From positions 60,155 through 124,154 of the forward strand of contig JANSWY010000007.1 of assembly GCA_024743255.1 (NCBI GenBank): a stretch of 64,000 nt of DNA, read 5' to 3'. Below are positions 44,738 through 54,425 of this stretch, in pieces; the stretch's first letter is position 1; every line of letters begins with the position of its first letter. Source of the stretch: a bacterium. GTDB taxonomy: Bacteria > Bacteroidota > Bacteroidia > Cytophagales > Cyclobacteriaceae. Under the pieces are notes generated by a model, which was not told where the DNA came from, searched no databases, and worked only from the letters and a program-made list of their open reading frames with translations. The position numbers and the translations under genes are program-made.

Positions 44738-46942
44738 ATGCGGATCAAGAGGACTATTCTCATTCTCTCGCTATTGTTGGGACCAGCGAAATTATTTAGT
44801 CAGAACATAGATAGCTTACTTCAGGCTTTGGAAGAAAATACCGATAGCCAGCAAGAAATCTATATTCTGGACAAAATTTCTAGTTACTATCACGACAAAG
44901 ACCTCCAGCAAAGTCTACAATACAATTTGATGTTTATGGATTCTGCCAAGAATCTACCTGATTCCGCTATGTGGGCTAAGTCATTGAACCGATACGGGAT
45001 TGTAATGAGCGGCCAGGGTAATTATGATGCTGCAATATATAATCACTTGCAATCCATTTTCATCAGTCAACTCACGGGTAATAAATCAAGAGAGGCGATC
45101 AATTACATCAATATTGGACACGTTCATGGGATTCTCAAGGAGTACGAGAAGATGATTGATTATTCCCTGAAGGCCCTTGATTATTATTTGAATACTCCTG
45201 GTGCTGACCGGGCAACTACTGCATTGTTATACGGTAATATTGGCTATGCATATAGTCAGTTAAAAGATGCAGAGAATTCCACTTACTACATTGAGAAAGC
45301 CATGGAAATTAACCGGGAATTGAATAACCTTAGGAGTCTGGCGCTAAATTATGTTACGCTAGGAGAGGTGATGATATTTCAAGGTGATACGGTTGGTGGC
45401 ATCAATAGCATCAAAAAATGTATCACCATAAGGAATGAAATTGATGCTCCATTAGATGTTTCTTTAAGGCATTTAAGAATTTCAGAAATCTATCTTGCTC
45501 AGGGAAATTATGGGTCAGCGATGCATCATGTAGATTCTGCATTGATCATGGCCAACCTCACTAAAAAAGGTAGTCAGATTGTTAGTTCAATGAAATTCAA
45601 GTCTAAGCTGTACAGACAGCTAGGGAATTTTGAATCAGCCTATATGCTGCTGGAAAAAGCCACTTTAGTTGATGACAGTCTGAGAGCTTTGGCTGATAAA
45701 TCCACAGCAATAGCTACAACAATGGAAGCCAGCAATCAAATTCAATCACTGGAATCGGTTATTGACATACAGAATAGGAGATCAGATACCCAGCGTATTT
45801 GGATTGTTTCATTGATTCTTGCAACGATTATTATTTTACTAATTGCATTGAGGAACCTTTCTTTACTTCGCACTAAAAGAAGGAGTAATGAGATACTACA
45901 AAAAGTTAATCACCAAATTCTGAAGCAATCTGAGGAGCTTGAGAAAACTCAAAGCGAACTGGTAAATTCAGAGAAAATGGCTGTATTGGGTAGATTATCT
46001 GCCAGCATGGGACATGAGCTAAATACACCAATTGCCGGTATTAAATCGAATATTGAGATTATTGCTGATGCTCAACGTTACGAATTTATTATCCTCAGCA
46101 AAATCTACGATCAGTTGGAGCCAGCAGCTTTTATGAATGCAATTCACTTAGTAGAGGCATCTTATCTCGCGCAGAAAAACCCCACACCGCCTCGAGAAAG
46201 AAGAAGGCTTAAAGAAATTCTAACAGAAGCGTTGAGAATAAAATATTCTGATGATGCTGATGAAATTGCTGAGAAGTTCGACTATCTGATGGTATATGAT
46301 AATATTGAAAAATTCAGTACAATTCTTGATCACCCACTTAGAAACGATCTCCTTGAATTAGTATCCCTTGTCTCATCAAGAACTCAAGCGGTATTGACTT
46401 CCCAGCAGGCACTTGAACGCGTCAATAAAATTGTGGTAAGTCTAAAGACATATTCGTACAAGAACGTAGAAAGGCAAAAGGTGAATTTTGATTTATCTAA
46501 GAATATCGATACCATTTTTACACTGTATGAGGGGATGACAAAAGGAATAGAGATCACAAAGAACTATCTGGAAAACTCAGAATATACGGGATACCCGGAT
46601 GAGCTAAGTCAGGTATGGTCTAACCTAATTACCAACAGTGCCCATGCACTTAATTTCAAGGGAAAGATTGTGGTAAATATGGAAGAGGATGAGAACTTCT
46701 ATAAAATTAGCTTTCAAGATGATGGTACAGGAATTCCGGAAGAAGTAGGAGAGCAATTATTTGACCCGTTCTACACAACAAAACCTGAAGGTGAGGGAAC
46801 AGGACTTGGTTTGGGGATTTCAAGAAAAGTAATCGAAAGACATGGAGGAACATTGACTTGGCAAAACCTTGAGCAGGGAGTCAAATTTGTGGCAACTTTG
46901 CAAAAGAATCATGTCAATTCAGAAGCAGTCCTTGTTCATTAA
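44738..46942 (+). CDS. TPR-repeat sensor histidine kinase
   Basis: A 734-residue protein with a signal peptide or anchor (MRIKRTILILSLLLGPAKLFSQ). A periplasmic TPR region spans about 45-330. A TM helix (354-371) is followed by a coiled coil and a kinase core with His426 in SASMGHELNTPIAG. A long helical insert separates this from the N-box (WSNLITNSAHAL) and the G-boxes (DDGTGIP, GTGLGLGI). No response regulator is adjacent, so the regulator is elsewhere. The ~150-residue insert between H-box and N-box is unusual for a minimal kinase. Confidence 0.92.
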   Translation: MRIKRTILILSLLLGPAKLFSQNIDSLLQALEENTDSQQEIYILDKISSYYHDKDLQQSLQYNLMFMDSAKNLPDSAMWAKSLNRYGIVMSGQGNYDAAIYNHLQSIFISQLTGNKSREAINYINIGHVHGILKEYEKMIDYSLKALDYYLNTPGADRATTALLYGNIGYAYSQLKDAENSTYYIEKAMEINRELNNLRSLALNYVTLGEVMIFQGDTVGGINSIKKCITIRNEIDAPLDVSLRHLRISEIYLAQGNYGSAMHHVDSALIMANLTKKGSQIVSSMKFKSKLYRQLGNFESAYMLLEKATLVDDSLRALADKSTAIATTMEASNQIQSLESVIDIQNRRSDTQRIWIVSLILATIIILLIALRNLSLLRTKRRSNEILQKVNHQILKQSEELEKTQSELVNSEKMAVLGRLSASMGHELNTPIAGIKSNIEIIADAQRYEFIILSKIYDQLEPAAFMNAIHLVEASYLAQKNPTPPRERRRLKEILTEALRIKYSDDADEIAEKFDYLMVYDNIEKFSTILDHPLRNDLLELVSLVSSRTQAVLTSQQALERVNKIVVSLKTYSYKNVERQKVNFDLSKNIDTIFTLYEGMTKGIEITKNYLENSEYTGYPDELSQVWSNLITNSAHALNFKGKIVVNMEEDENFYKISFQDDGTGIPEEVGEQLFDPFYTTKPEGEGTGLGLGISRKVIERHGGTLTWQNLEQGVKFVATLQKNHVNSEAVLVH

Positions 46943-47003
46943 GATATTGGTGGTTATTCAATTCATTTTTATCTAATTTCGCACCCCGCGTTAAGAAGAT
47001 TAG

Positions 47004-47489
47004 ATGGCAGCAATTTATAGGACTCTTACTACAGAGGAGCTTCAGGAAATGGAAAAAGAATTCATAGATTTTCTTGTAGTGAATGGTATTCATGCTGATG
47101 ACTGGGTCAAAATAAAATCTGAGAGCAAAGATGAGGCGCACAGAATGATTGAGTTATTCAGTGATGTTGTATTTGAAGGTATTATGAGGAAGACTAAATT
47201 TCTTGAAATACGCTCTGTAAATGATATTAAGACTTTTCAATGCTTGGATGATAAAATAATCTTGATGGGGATTGAAGGGCCCACCGATATGGATTTCGAT
47301 AAAACGGATAACCTTGATGAGTTAATTTCTCAGGGAGTTGAAGGTGTTTCAATTTACACACAAGAGAAGAAGTACAATAAGAAAAGAGAACTGGAGCTAT
47401 ATGAAATGACAAATCAAGGTTGTCATATTTCAGACGGTAAACTATTCAAAGCACTTTCTCTGGCATATTACAGCAGTAAAAACGACTAA
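47004..47489 (+). CDS. DUF6495-like conserved protein
   Basis: A 161-residue soluble acidic protein beginning YRTLTTEELQEMEKEFIDFLVVNGI. It resembles, from memory, the DUF6495 family widespread in Bacteroidota; function unknown. No signal peptide or catalytic motif is present, apart from two cysteines. The next gene starts one base after its stop, so the two are co-transcribed. The nearby ECF-like sigma factor may be in the same unit. Confidence 0.7.
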   Translation: MAAIYRTLTTEELQEMEKEFIDFLVVNGIHADDWVKIKSESKDEAHRMIELFSDVVFEGIMRKTKFLEIRSVNDIKTFQCLDDKIILMGIEGPTDMDFDKTDNLDELISQGVEGVSIYTQEKKYNKKRELELYEMTNQGCHISDGKLFKALSLAYYSSKND

Positions 47490-47490
47490 A

Positions 47491-47760
47491 ATGGATTGGA
47501 GATTATTTATAGATATTATTGGTTGGATTGGTTCCGTTGAAGTAATTCTGGCTTATGGCCTGGTAAGTACACAAAGAGTCAGAAGCGATTCTTTTTGGTA
47601 TCAGTTCTTGAATTTTACAGGAGGGATTTTATTGATTGTAAATACGTTCTATCTGGAGTCATATCCGTCTACTTTTATCAATGTTGTTTGGGTAATTATT
47701 GCACTAGGTGCCTTTTATGGAATGTTCAAAAGACGCTACAGCAAGACAAAAAGCTCATAA
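47491..47760 (+). CDS. Small three-helix membrane protein (CBU_0592-like)
   Basis: An 89-residue hydrophobic protein with about three TM segments (DIIGWIGSVEVILAYGL, FLNFTGGILLIVNTFYL, TFINVVWVIIALGAFYGMF) and a basic tail. It resembles the small CBU_0592 membrane family; function unknown. It is coupled to the preceding DUF6495-like gene with a 1-bp gap. Confidence 0.7.
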   Translation: MDWRLFIDIIGWIGSVEVILAYGLVSTQRVRSDSFWYQFLNFTGGILLIVNTFYLESYPSTFINVVWVIIALGAFYGMFKRRYSKTKSS

Positions 47761-47808
47761 TCTTGAGATTCAACTAAATTTCTCCCTGAACTATTGTAAT
47801 TTTGTGAC

Positions 47809-48423
47809 ATGAACACATCTCAGGAGATCATAGCTTACAAACCGCTACTGCAAAGCATTGCGCTTAGGATGGTAGGATCTCTTAGTGATGCTGAAGATAT
47901 TGTTCAGGATACATTTCTAAAATGGCTTACTATTGACCGGGCCAAGATTGAAAATACGAAGGCATATTTAGTTAGGGCTGTTACCAACAACTGTATCAAT
48001 CACCTGAAGTCTCTTAAAACTAATTATATCGACAAATCAATCGACAACTTAAAACAGTCTGATTTAGCTGAATATTTCCGTGAGATTGAAATAAGTAAGT
48101 TCGATATTGAAAATGAGTTGGCTGAAGCAATGCAGACGATCCATAGAAAGTTGGAGCCTTTGGAAAAGTCAATTTTTATAATGCGGGAGTTTTTTAACGT
48201 TGAGTATGAAGAACTTCAGGAGATGTTTGGAAAGAGTGCTGCCAATTGTCGGAAGATGGTTAGTAGAGCAAGAGCTAAGTTGGCTATTGACCTACCAAAG
48301 ATTAAGATTAATATCCCAGACACATCTAATTTACTTACTCAATTCAGAAAAGCCTCTCACTTAGGTTCCATGAACGGACTGATAAACGAATTGAAGAAGG
48401 ATATTCAAAAAAAGATTAAATAA
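47809..48423 (+). CDS. Sigma-70 family (ECF-like) RNA polymerase sigma factor
   Basis: A 204-residue sigma factor. Region 2 includes GSLSDAEDIVQDTFLKWL (-10 recognition and core binding). Region 4, near 125-165 (KLEPLEKSIFIMREFFNVEYEELQEMFGK), has the -35-binding HTH. A C-terminal extension of about 40 residues resembles SigJ-type factors that self-regulate with a SnoaL domain, but the domain itself is absent. No anti-sigma gene is adjacent. It starts 48 bp after a small membrane gene, which could tie it to an upstream signal; that is speculation. Confidence 0.9.
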   Translation: MNTSQEIIAYKPLLQSIALRMVGSLSDAEDIVQDTFLKWLTIDRAKIENTKAYLVRAVTNNCINHLKSLKTNYIDKSIDNLKQSDLAEYFREIEISKFDIENELAEAMQTIHRKLEPLEKSIFIMREFFNVEYEELQEMFGKSAANCRKMVSRARAKLAIDLPKIKINIPDTSNLLTQFRKASHLGSMNGLINELKKDIQKKIK

Positions 48424-48503
48424 TTTCTACAGATTTTGTCACAAACACAAGTGCCTGTTGTCTTCTTTAAAAAAGAAGCAAAATTTAATAAGTTAAACAG
48501 GTA

Positions 48504-49274
48504 ATGGAAGTTATTCTAATATTCTTTGTGGCACATTGGTATTTGTCATTATTCTTTCAGACATTTTTCCTACATCGCTACGCAGCACACAAGGCATTTA
48601 CAATGAGCAAGACCACTGAGAAAGTGTTCTTCGTTCTAACCTGGATTTTTCAGGGTTCAAACTACCTAAGTGCATATGGTTATGGTGTTATGCACAGAAT
48701 GCACCACGCATATGCAGATACTGAAAATGATCCACATTCTCCTAAATACGATGAGACATTGTTCAAAATGATGTGGAAGACAAAAACAATCTATTCTGCT
48801 ATTTGTAATAGAAAAATGATTGTTGATGATCGTTTCACTAAGGACGTACCGGAATGGGAAGCATTTGATAAGTTCGCAAGATCTTGGCCAAGTAGATTAT
48901 TCTGGGGAGCGTTGTACACGTTAGTTTATTTTCAGTTTGCAACAGTATGGTGGATATGGTTGTTACTTCCAGTGCAATTTTTATTGTCACCCGTTCATGG
49001 GGCGATCATTAATTGGTTTGCTCATAAGTATGGTTACAGAAACTATGAAGTGGGAGACACCTCTAGAAACTTCCTGCCATTTGATTTTCTAATGATGGGA
49101 GAGAGCTATCACAACAATCACCATAAGCATGGTTCGAGAGCAAACTTTGGTGGAGTAAGATGGCACGAAATAGATCCTACTTATCTAGTGATCAAAGGTC
49201 TGAGTGCAATTGGCGTTATCAAAATGGTGAATAAATCTCATAAACAAACAAAGGAGATAAGAGAAGCAGCTTAA
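48504..49274 (+). CDS. Acyl-CoA/fatty-acid desaturase
   Basis: A 256-residue integral membrane di-iron desaturase that introduces a double bond into acyl chains. The three histidine boxes are present: H-x4-H in HRYAAH, H-x2-H-H in HRMHH, and H-N-x-H-H in HNNHHKHG. Two hydrophobic hairpins lie between them. It adjusts membrane fluidity. It is a short member compared with eukaryotic enzymes and lacks a cytochrome b5 domain. A strong terminator follows. Confidence 0.92.
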   Translation: MEVILIFFVAHWYLSLFFQTFFLHRYAAHKAFTMSKTTEKVFFVLTWIFQGSNYLSAYGYGVMHRMHHAYADTENDPHSPKYDETLFKMMWKTKTIYSAICNRKMIVDDRFTKDVPEWEAFDKFARSWPSRLFWGALYTLVYFQFATVWWIWLLLPVQFLLSPVHGAIINWFAHKYGYRNYEVGDTSRNFLPFDFLMMGESYHNNHHKHGSRANFGGVRWHEIDPTYLVIKGLSAIGVIKMVNKSHKQTKEIREAA

Positions 49275-49301
49275 AAGAATTTTAATTTTCCCTTAATAGA
49301 A

Positions 49302-49338
49302 GAAGCCGTCTCATTTTTGTGAGGTGGTTTCTTTTTTT
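49302..49338 (+). terminator. Terminator of the desaturase gene
   Basis: A 12-bp stem (49302-49313 with 49320-49331), including three G-U pairs, has a TTTTTG loop and is followed by seven T residues. It reaches the stop region of the convergent parA-like gene. Confidence 0.8.
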
Positions 49339-50140
49339 ATGCGTACGTCACTGAATTGGACTGCATGTACTTATGAAGGGTAGTACGATCCATTCTGTCT
49401 ATTAATTCCTCGCAAAGCAACATTATATCTTTCCCACCACTTGATAATGGGTCAAGAGAATTCAAGGCTTTTCCCTGGTCTGTGGCTTCATTCATTTTGA
49501 TGGTTCTTCTTACCGTTTGATCTAATATAATATTCCCATAAAATGTCTTTGCCTCTTTTAATATCTCTTTCTGGTAGAGTGTGTTAGACTGAAACATATT
49601 AAAGAAGATACCAAGTAAATTTATCTGCGAGGATACTTTAACGCTATGTATGTACTCCAATAATTGACTAATCCCACTTAGGGAAAAGGAGTCCGCTGAT
49701 GAAGGAACCAATAGAGATTGGCTATTCGCAAGTATGGATTTTACAAGATTGCCGAAGTGAGATGGGCAATCAACTAATATCAAATCGTACTTGCCTTTTA
49801 CATAGTTAAGAATATCTTTCATAATGACCTGACCGAAAGAAATGAACTGGTTGTTAGCCTCTAATTCATTCAATTCTATTGATGCAGGAATCATATGTAA
49901 GTATGGATTGATTTCCAGCGGCTCAAACTTAAAATGAGCGTGATGCATTGAAGTCTTACATAGATTGAAAAGAGTTTTGTCAGGTTTGTTCTTGATTACT
50001 GTTTGGGTAAGATTAGCCTGTGGGTCGCTATCGATCATCAAGACCTTGAAGGACTTTGACCAATTACGGGCCAGGTTTAAGGTGGAGGTCGTCTTGCCAA
50101 CTCCCCCTTTAAAGTTATAGATCGCAATTATATGTGCCAT
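49337..50140 (-). CDS. ParA-family ATPase (orphan)
   Basis: A 267-residue ParA/Soj-like deviant-Walker ATPase. The Walker A' motif KGGVGKTTS is at residues 11-19, with the signature lysine. A Walker B-like DSDPQANLTQ, and LILVDCPSHFG, are present. ParA proteins move cargo (DNA, chemoreceptors, protein clusters) over the nucleoid. No ParB, parS-like cluster or replication gene is nearby, so it is not an ordinary plasmid or chromosome par locus. The 250 bp upstream are very AT-rich. Cargo unknown. Confidence 0.88.
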   Translation of the reverse strand: MAHIIAIYNFKGGVGKTTSTLNLARNWSKSFKVLMIDSDPQANLTQTVIKNKPDKTLFNLCKTSMHHAHFKFEPLEINPYLHMIPASIELNELEANNQFISFGQVIMKDILNYVKGKYDLILVDCPSHFGNLVKSILANSQSLLVPSSADSFSLSGISQLLEYIHSVKVSSQINLLGIFFNMFQSNTLYQKEILKEAKTFYGNIILDQTVRRTIKMNEATDQGKALNSLDPLSSGGKDIMLLCEELIDRMDRTTLHKYMQSNSVTYA

Positions 50141-50391
50141 AGTAAGATTGTGTAACTGGGGAATAACTGCAAGTTTTTTATATAGTAGCTAGGTGTTCCA
50201 ATCAAATATAGTAATATATATTGAAAAAATGAAAATTATTCTTATTTAAGTTCAATTAAAGTCACTGTTTTATTATAAAATACCGAATAGTATGTATTAT
50301 AAGTGCAAAGACTTTTTAACCAGGTATTAAATGATTGAAGTGTAATGAAGTATTATTAATGTAAAGAATTAATTCACATACTAAATAGTAT

Positions 50392-50940
50392 TTATTTCCA
50401 TGCGTCACGTACTTTATCTACTATATCCTGCATTTTTGATTCAGTATATTTACCATAAGTAGTGTAGATAATTTTACCTTGGGGATCAAGTACAAAGAAG
50501 TAGGGTAGGTCTTTTCCCTGGAATTGAAGTTCTTTTTTATACCGTTTTAATTCACCTTTATAGAATAGCACGTAAGGAAGAAGTTTTGGATCAATTGTTT
50601 CTTTAACCTTGTTCATTACGGATTGATAGGCTGGTCGCTTAGCTCCGGTAAACATTGGAACAAAGTACAAGTGAATATCATAAGTACTCTGAAATAATGA
50701 AGGCTTTTCTGGTTTATATAGAAACTGATAATAAGCTGGTCTAAACCAGGATTTTAAATGCTCCTCAGATTTTTTAGAGTAAGCGAGACCTATTATTGAG
50801 TATTTACCTACTAAGTCTTCCGGAATATTGATCATCTCGTTTGTAAGGCTTTCACCTTCCATCGGAGGGAATTGAGCTCCTACCTGAGCCAGGATCGTTG
50901 ATGAGCAAGAAATTAAGATAGCAAGTATAAGAACTCTCAT
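50392..50940 (-). CDS. Exported thioredoxin-fold-like protein without CxxC
   Basis: A 182-residue protein with a signal peptide (MRVLILAILISCSSTILAQ). The mature part begins with AQFPPMEGESL and contains VGKYSIIGLAYSKKSEEHL and a C-terminal LPYFFVLDPQGKIIY, like thioredoxin/peroxiredoxin-fold proteins (a TlpA/ATP10-like outline). No CxxC or single conserved Cys is present in the expected place, so redox activity is unlikely. It may be a structural or assembly-factor relative. Monocistronic. Confidence 0.6.
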   Translation of the reverse strand: MRVLILAILISCSSTILAQVGAQFPPMEGESLTNEMINIPEDLVGKYSIIGLAYSKKSEEHLKSWFRPAYYQFLYKPEKPSLFQSTYDIHLYFVPMFTGAKRPAYQSVMNKVKETIDPKLLPYVLFYKGELKRYKKELQFQGKDLPYFFVLDPQGKIIYTTYGKYTESKMQDIVDKVRDAWK

Positions 50941-51028
50941 GATTTTAAGATTTGTATATGTAGTAAACTAATATATTGAATATAAATTATGATATTGAAG
51001 AAATTATCATCATTTAAATATTCAAATT

Positions 51029-51433
51029 ATGTCTGCAGGTTATTCAAAAACTCCTTTAGGAAAAAAGTTAGGATACAAAGAAGGTTTTAGAGTTGCTTAT
51101 ATCAATTTACCTGCTCACTACTTTGAGTTATTTAGTGATTTACCGGAAGTTTTAAAAGTTGATTTAAAGGATGGAGATATTGATCTAATTCATGCATTTA
51201 TTACCACCATTCCGGAATTAGACACTTACGGCCCCATCATCAAAGAATCATTGAAGAAAACAGGAATGGTATGGTTCTCCTGGCCAAAGGGTTCATCAAA
51301 GATACCAACTGAGTTGAACAGAGATTTGATACGTGCAAAAATATTAGACTTGGGTTTGGTGGATACCAAAGTGTGTGCAGTAGATGAAGATTGGTCCGGC
51401 TTAAAGTTTGTGTACCGGACCAAAGATCGTTAG
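51029..51433 (+). CDS. DUF3052 family protein
   Basis: A 134-residue soluble protein beginning MSAGYSKTPLGKKLGYKEG, with LIHAFITT and VWFSWPKGSSK and ending LKFVYRTKDR. This is the pattern of DUF3052, a small family of unknown function common in many bacteria. Codon use and length are ordinary. It is convergent with the large propeller receptor gene, with an 11-bp gap. Confidence 0.85.
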   Translation: MSAGYSKTPLGKKLGYKEGFRVAYINLPAHYFELFSDLPEVLKVDLKDGDIDLIHAFITTIPELDTYGPIIKESLKKTGMVWFSWPKGSSKIPTELNRDLIRAKILDLGLVDTKVCAVDEDWSGLKFVYRTKDR

Positions 51434-51444
51434 TATCGTATATT

Positions 51445-54246
51445 TTATGAAGTAGCTGCTTGCTCAACTTCTTCCGATGACGTGTCAGTTGTATAACCTG
51501 CTCCTGTTTTCTTACCCATCATTACATATCTTAAGAAGCTCTCAAGTGGGAATACTAGCAAGGCTGTTCCAACATCAATTAAGAAATCGATTACTGGAGT
51601 ACTCTTAATATCGACATAAGAAGCCATTGCAGATTGACAGAATTCAATGATAAGAATAAGTGTCAAAATAGATAGCGCTGATTTCAAAATCCTATTAAAC
51701 TTCCTTGTTTGATTTAGTCTTGATGAAATCACTACAAGTCCACCAAATACAAATATCTGTAAAGCGTAGAACCATGGTAATTGCCAGTAAGGGGTTGCTA
51801 CTTTAAAAGAAATGGAATCGGCTTCCTCCACGTTACCAAAGCTATCTCTGGATTGAACAAACAATGTATAATCTCCTGGAGGTAGATAACTGAAGTCTAT
51901 TTGAGAGTTGTTCGTCCAGTCGGACCAGTGGTCGTTAATCCCTTCAAGCTTGTATTTGTATTCTGTGTTTAACAGACCCAAATAGTCGGGCTTAGACATT
52001 TCAAATGACAGAAATGTGTTATCATATTTTATTGCCAGTTTTTTTCCACGCTCCAGGATACCATCTGTAGCTCTAATCTTTTTTAAGAATAATGGGTGAG
52101 ACAAACTGTCAACTAGTTCTTCAGTATGATCGTAGGCCAGTAAATCATTGTCACTGGTAATTAACCAATACTTATCTAATTGCGAGTCGTATGTGATTTT
52201 TCTCAGGTTCGGGAATATACCAAAGTATTTATGCGGTTTAACATCTCCATATTCTGAGATTTCATACCATTGTTTTCCATTATAAATCCATGTGAAGTTT
52301 AGTGCGTCCTTGAAGTAGTTGATTGGTAACTCTAGTTGAGCTTCCCATCTTTTATATGGTTCAATTTTTTCCTTTTTCTTATCAAAGTAGAAATAGCCCT
52401 GAGTATTGATGAAGAAGGTGGTGTCCTTCATGTTCGTCATTAAAATATCATCAAATCGGTGATTGTCTATAGGGTACTCATCCAAAACCTCAATCTCTTC
52501 TCCTGCATGGATCTTCATGATTTTTGAAGATCCAGCTAACCAGATATCACCATTTCTATCCTGGAAAATGTCAAGGATCACATCGTCAGGGTCCATTACA
52601 GACATTTCTACCCAAACATCATCATGAACTTCATACAGTTTCACTGAGTGATCATAAGTACTAAGAATAATTCTATGTACTTCTGCATCATCTTCAAGTA
52701 TCTGAATGGCACTTATTGGTTCATCAACCACCACATGTGCGGAATCATCAATTTCAAAAAGACCACTTGTACTTGCCGCTAAAAGGTGGTCGTCAAACAC
52801 CAAAAGCTCTTTACACTTCCCAGATGAGCCTGGCACCTTGCTATATTTGTAAGTAATATCTAAAGGAATCTTTTGCGTTCTCCTTACATACCGGAAATTC
52901 CGTTCAGGCTTAGATTTGACTTTCTTAACCTGCTGCCCATTGGCGACCAAGTCGTCTACTTTAGATTTGATTTTCTTTAAGAACCCTGGTTTATCACCGT
53001 TTTGGGCTGTTTTTTCGTTTTTGTTGTTTTTGTTTTTATTCTTACCAAATAACCTGTTGAACTTTCCTTTTTTCTCTTTCTTGGATTCAGTGGTTGTTTG
53101 AGTAGTTTGCTTGGTATTACTTCTAGTTGGGGATTTTTTAGTTGGGCGGTTAATTCTCTGTGCTACGTAATATACTTTGTGAGCAAATGTTGTATCTCTG
53201 TCTACATAAAACACTCCTGAGCTAGTAGATAACCAAAGCTTATCATGAAACCTGTTTACAGCAAGCAAATTCCCTTGCAGGCCTGGTAAATGCGAATAGC
53301 TTTTTGCGGGGAACGATGGTAGAATTCTCGATAACCCGTATTCATGTGAAACCCAAACGCCCTGTTCTTTATCAACATGAGCTGCGTATATTTCATTATC
53401 TGGCAAACCTCTGGAATTATCCAGTATTTCCAGGTATTCCGGATCCTTAGCATTGATGAATACGCACCCAAAGTCCAATGTAGAGCACATGATGATATCT
53501 TCATTAACCCATTTGATATCGATTGCTGATATACCAAGTTCATCAAATGAATTATTAATAGGATAAGAAACCAATGTATCTGGTTTTACCTCATATAATA
53601 GTCCATCAAATCCCAATGCTACATTGGTCCCTTCATTTGAAATGATCTGAGCAATTCTTGAATCTCCGTTAAATTGTTCTGCAGCAACTAAATTTTCTCC
53701 CTGAACTTTGAATAACTCTGTATCTGTATTGATATACATTTCATTATTCAACATGAAAATGTTCAGGAAATTATCATGGATAGTTTTTGCTATTGCTCCA
53801 TCATTTGGGTTGTAAATGAATAGCGATTTGTCACTTAAGAAGAATATTTTTCCATCGTAGAACTTTGTTTGATAAAATAGCTCAGATGTTGAGTCGGTTT
53901 CATATAACGGGGTATAATGAATATTATAGTCTTTCCAATTAATGACTCCAAATCCATTTATACAACCAACAAAAAGTTGGTTCGATGAATCGGCAGCTAA
54001 TGAAAGTGCTGCTGAAGGAGTATGGTAGTAATCCCAGATTTTTCCATCATACTGGAAAACCCCAAGATTATTTGCCATACTTAGCAAACCATTATTATCG
54101 GAGATAATCTCGAAGTTTATTCCTTCGGAATGTCCTGATTCCCGGATATGATTATTGACTAAAAAACTGCCTTTTTGTGCATATACAGATTGAGATAATA
54201 CGACAAATAGGCTTAACAGTATTAAGCGAGTTAGGTGCGTATGCAT
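51445..54246 (-). CDS. Two-component-type propeller/Y_Y_Y receptor without kinase
   Basis: A 933-residue exported protein with a signal peptide (LILLSLFVVLSQSVYAQ). It has propeller repeats of the hybrid two-component-system type, for example GGLPDNEIYAAHVDKEQGVWVSHEYGL-like and DRNGDIWLAGSS turns. A Lys/Asn-rich insert lies at ~355-445. A Y_Y_Y domain (about 735-800; YKYKLEGINDHWSDWTNN) and three TM helices follow, with a ~30-residue Gly/Ser/Thr/Glu tail. The usual C-terminal kinase, AraC or LuxR output is missing. It may signal through another protein. The propeller family call is strong. Confidence 0.85.
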   Translation of the reverse strand: MHTHLTRLILLSLFVVLSQSVYAQKGSFLVNNHIRESGHSEGINFEIISDNNGLLSMANNLGVFQYDGKIWDYYHTPSAALSLAADSSNQLFVGCINGFGVINWKDYNIHYTPLYETDSTSELFYQTKFYDGKIFFLSDKSLFIYNPNDGAIAKTIHDNFLNIFMLNNEMYINTDTELFKVQGENLVAAEQFNGDSRIAQIISNEGTNVALGFDGLLYEVKPDTLVSYPINNSFDELGISAIDIKWVNEDIIMCSTLDFGCVFINAKDPEYLEILDNSRGLPDNEIYAAHVDKEQGVWVSHEYGLSRILPSFPAKSYSHLPGLQGNLLAVNRFHDKLWLSTSSGVFYVDRDTTFAHKVYYVAQRINRPTKKSPTRSNTKQTTQTTTESKKEKKGKFNRLFGKNKNKNNKNEKTAQNGDKPGFLKKIKSKVDDLVANGQQVKKVKSKPERNFRYVRRTQKIPLDITYKYSKVPGSSGKCKELLVFDDHLLAASTSGLFEIDDSAHVVVDEPISAIQILEDDAEVHRIILSTYDHSVKLYEVHDDVWVEMSVMDPDDVILDIFQDRNGDIWLAGSSKIMKIHAGEEIEVLDEYPIDNHRFDDILMTNMKDTTFFINTQGYFYFDKKKEKIEPYKRWEAQLELPINYFKDALNFTWIYNGKQWYEISEYGDVKPHKYFGIFPNLRKITYDSQLDKYWLITSDNDLLAYDHTEELVDSLSHPLFLKKIRATDGILERGKKLAIKYDNTFLSFEMSKPDYLGLLNTEYKYKLEGINDHWSDWTNNSQIDFSYLPPGDYTLFVQSRDSFGNVEEADSISFKVATPYWQLPWFYALQIFVFGGLVVISSRLNQTRKFNRILKSALSILTLILIIEFCQSAMASYVDIKSTPVIDFLIDVGTALLVFPLESFLRYVMMGKKTGAGYTTDTSSEEVEQAATS

Positions 54247-54425
54247 TAGCGATTTAACCTTTAGTTCGTGAAAGAATAACTAAAATCGTTTTCCCGTTAG
54301 GCTGGATAGGAAATCTCTACAAGTTAAACATAATCGTGAAATTATACCACCTCTTCCTTGGTAGACTATTGTTTCAATCAACCATGGTAAAAAAAATAAC
54401 TTTCTGTTAACGTTTTATGGAATCT

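Noticed and set aside
49337..50140. ParA as evidence for an integrated plasmid
   Set aside because: No ParB, replication initiator, partition site or conjugation gene is nearby, and the surrounding genes are core metabolic genes.
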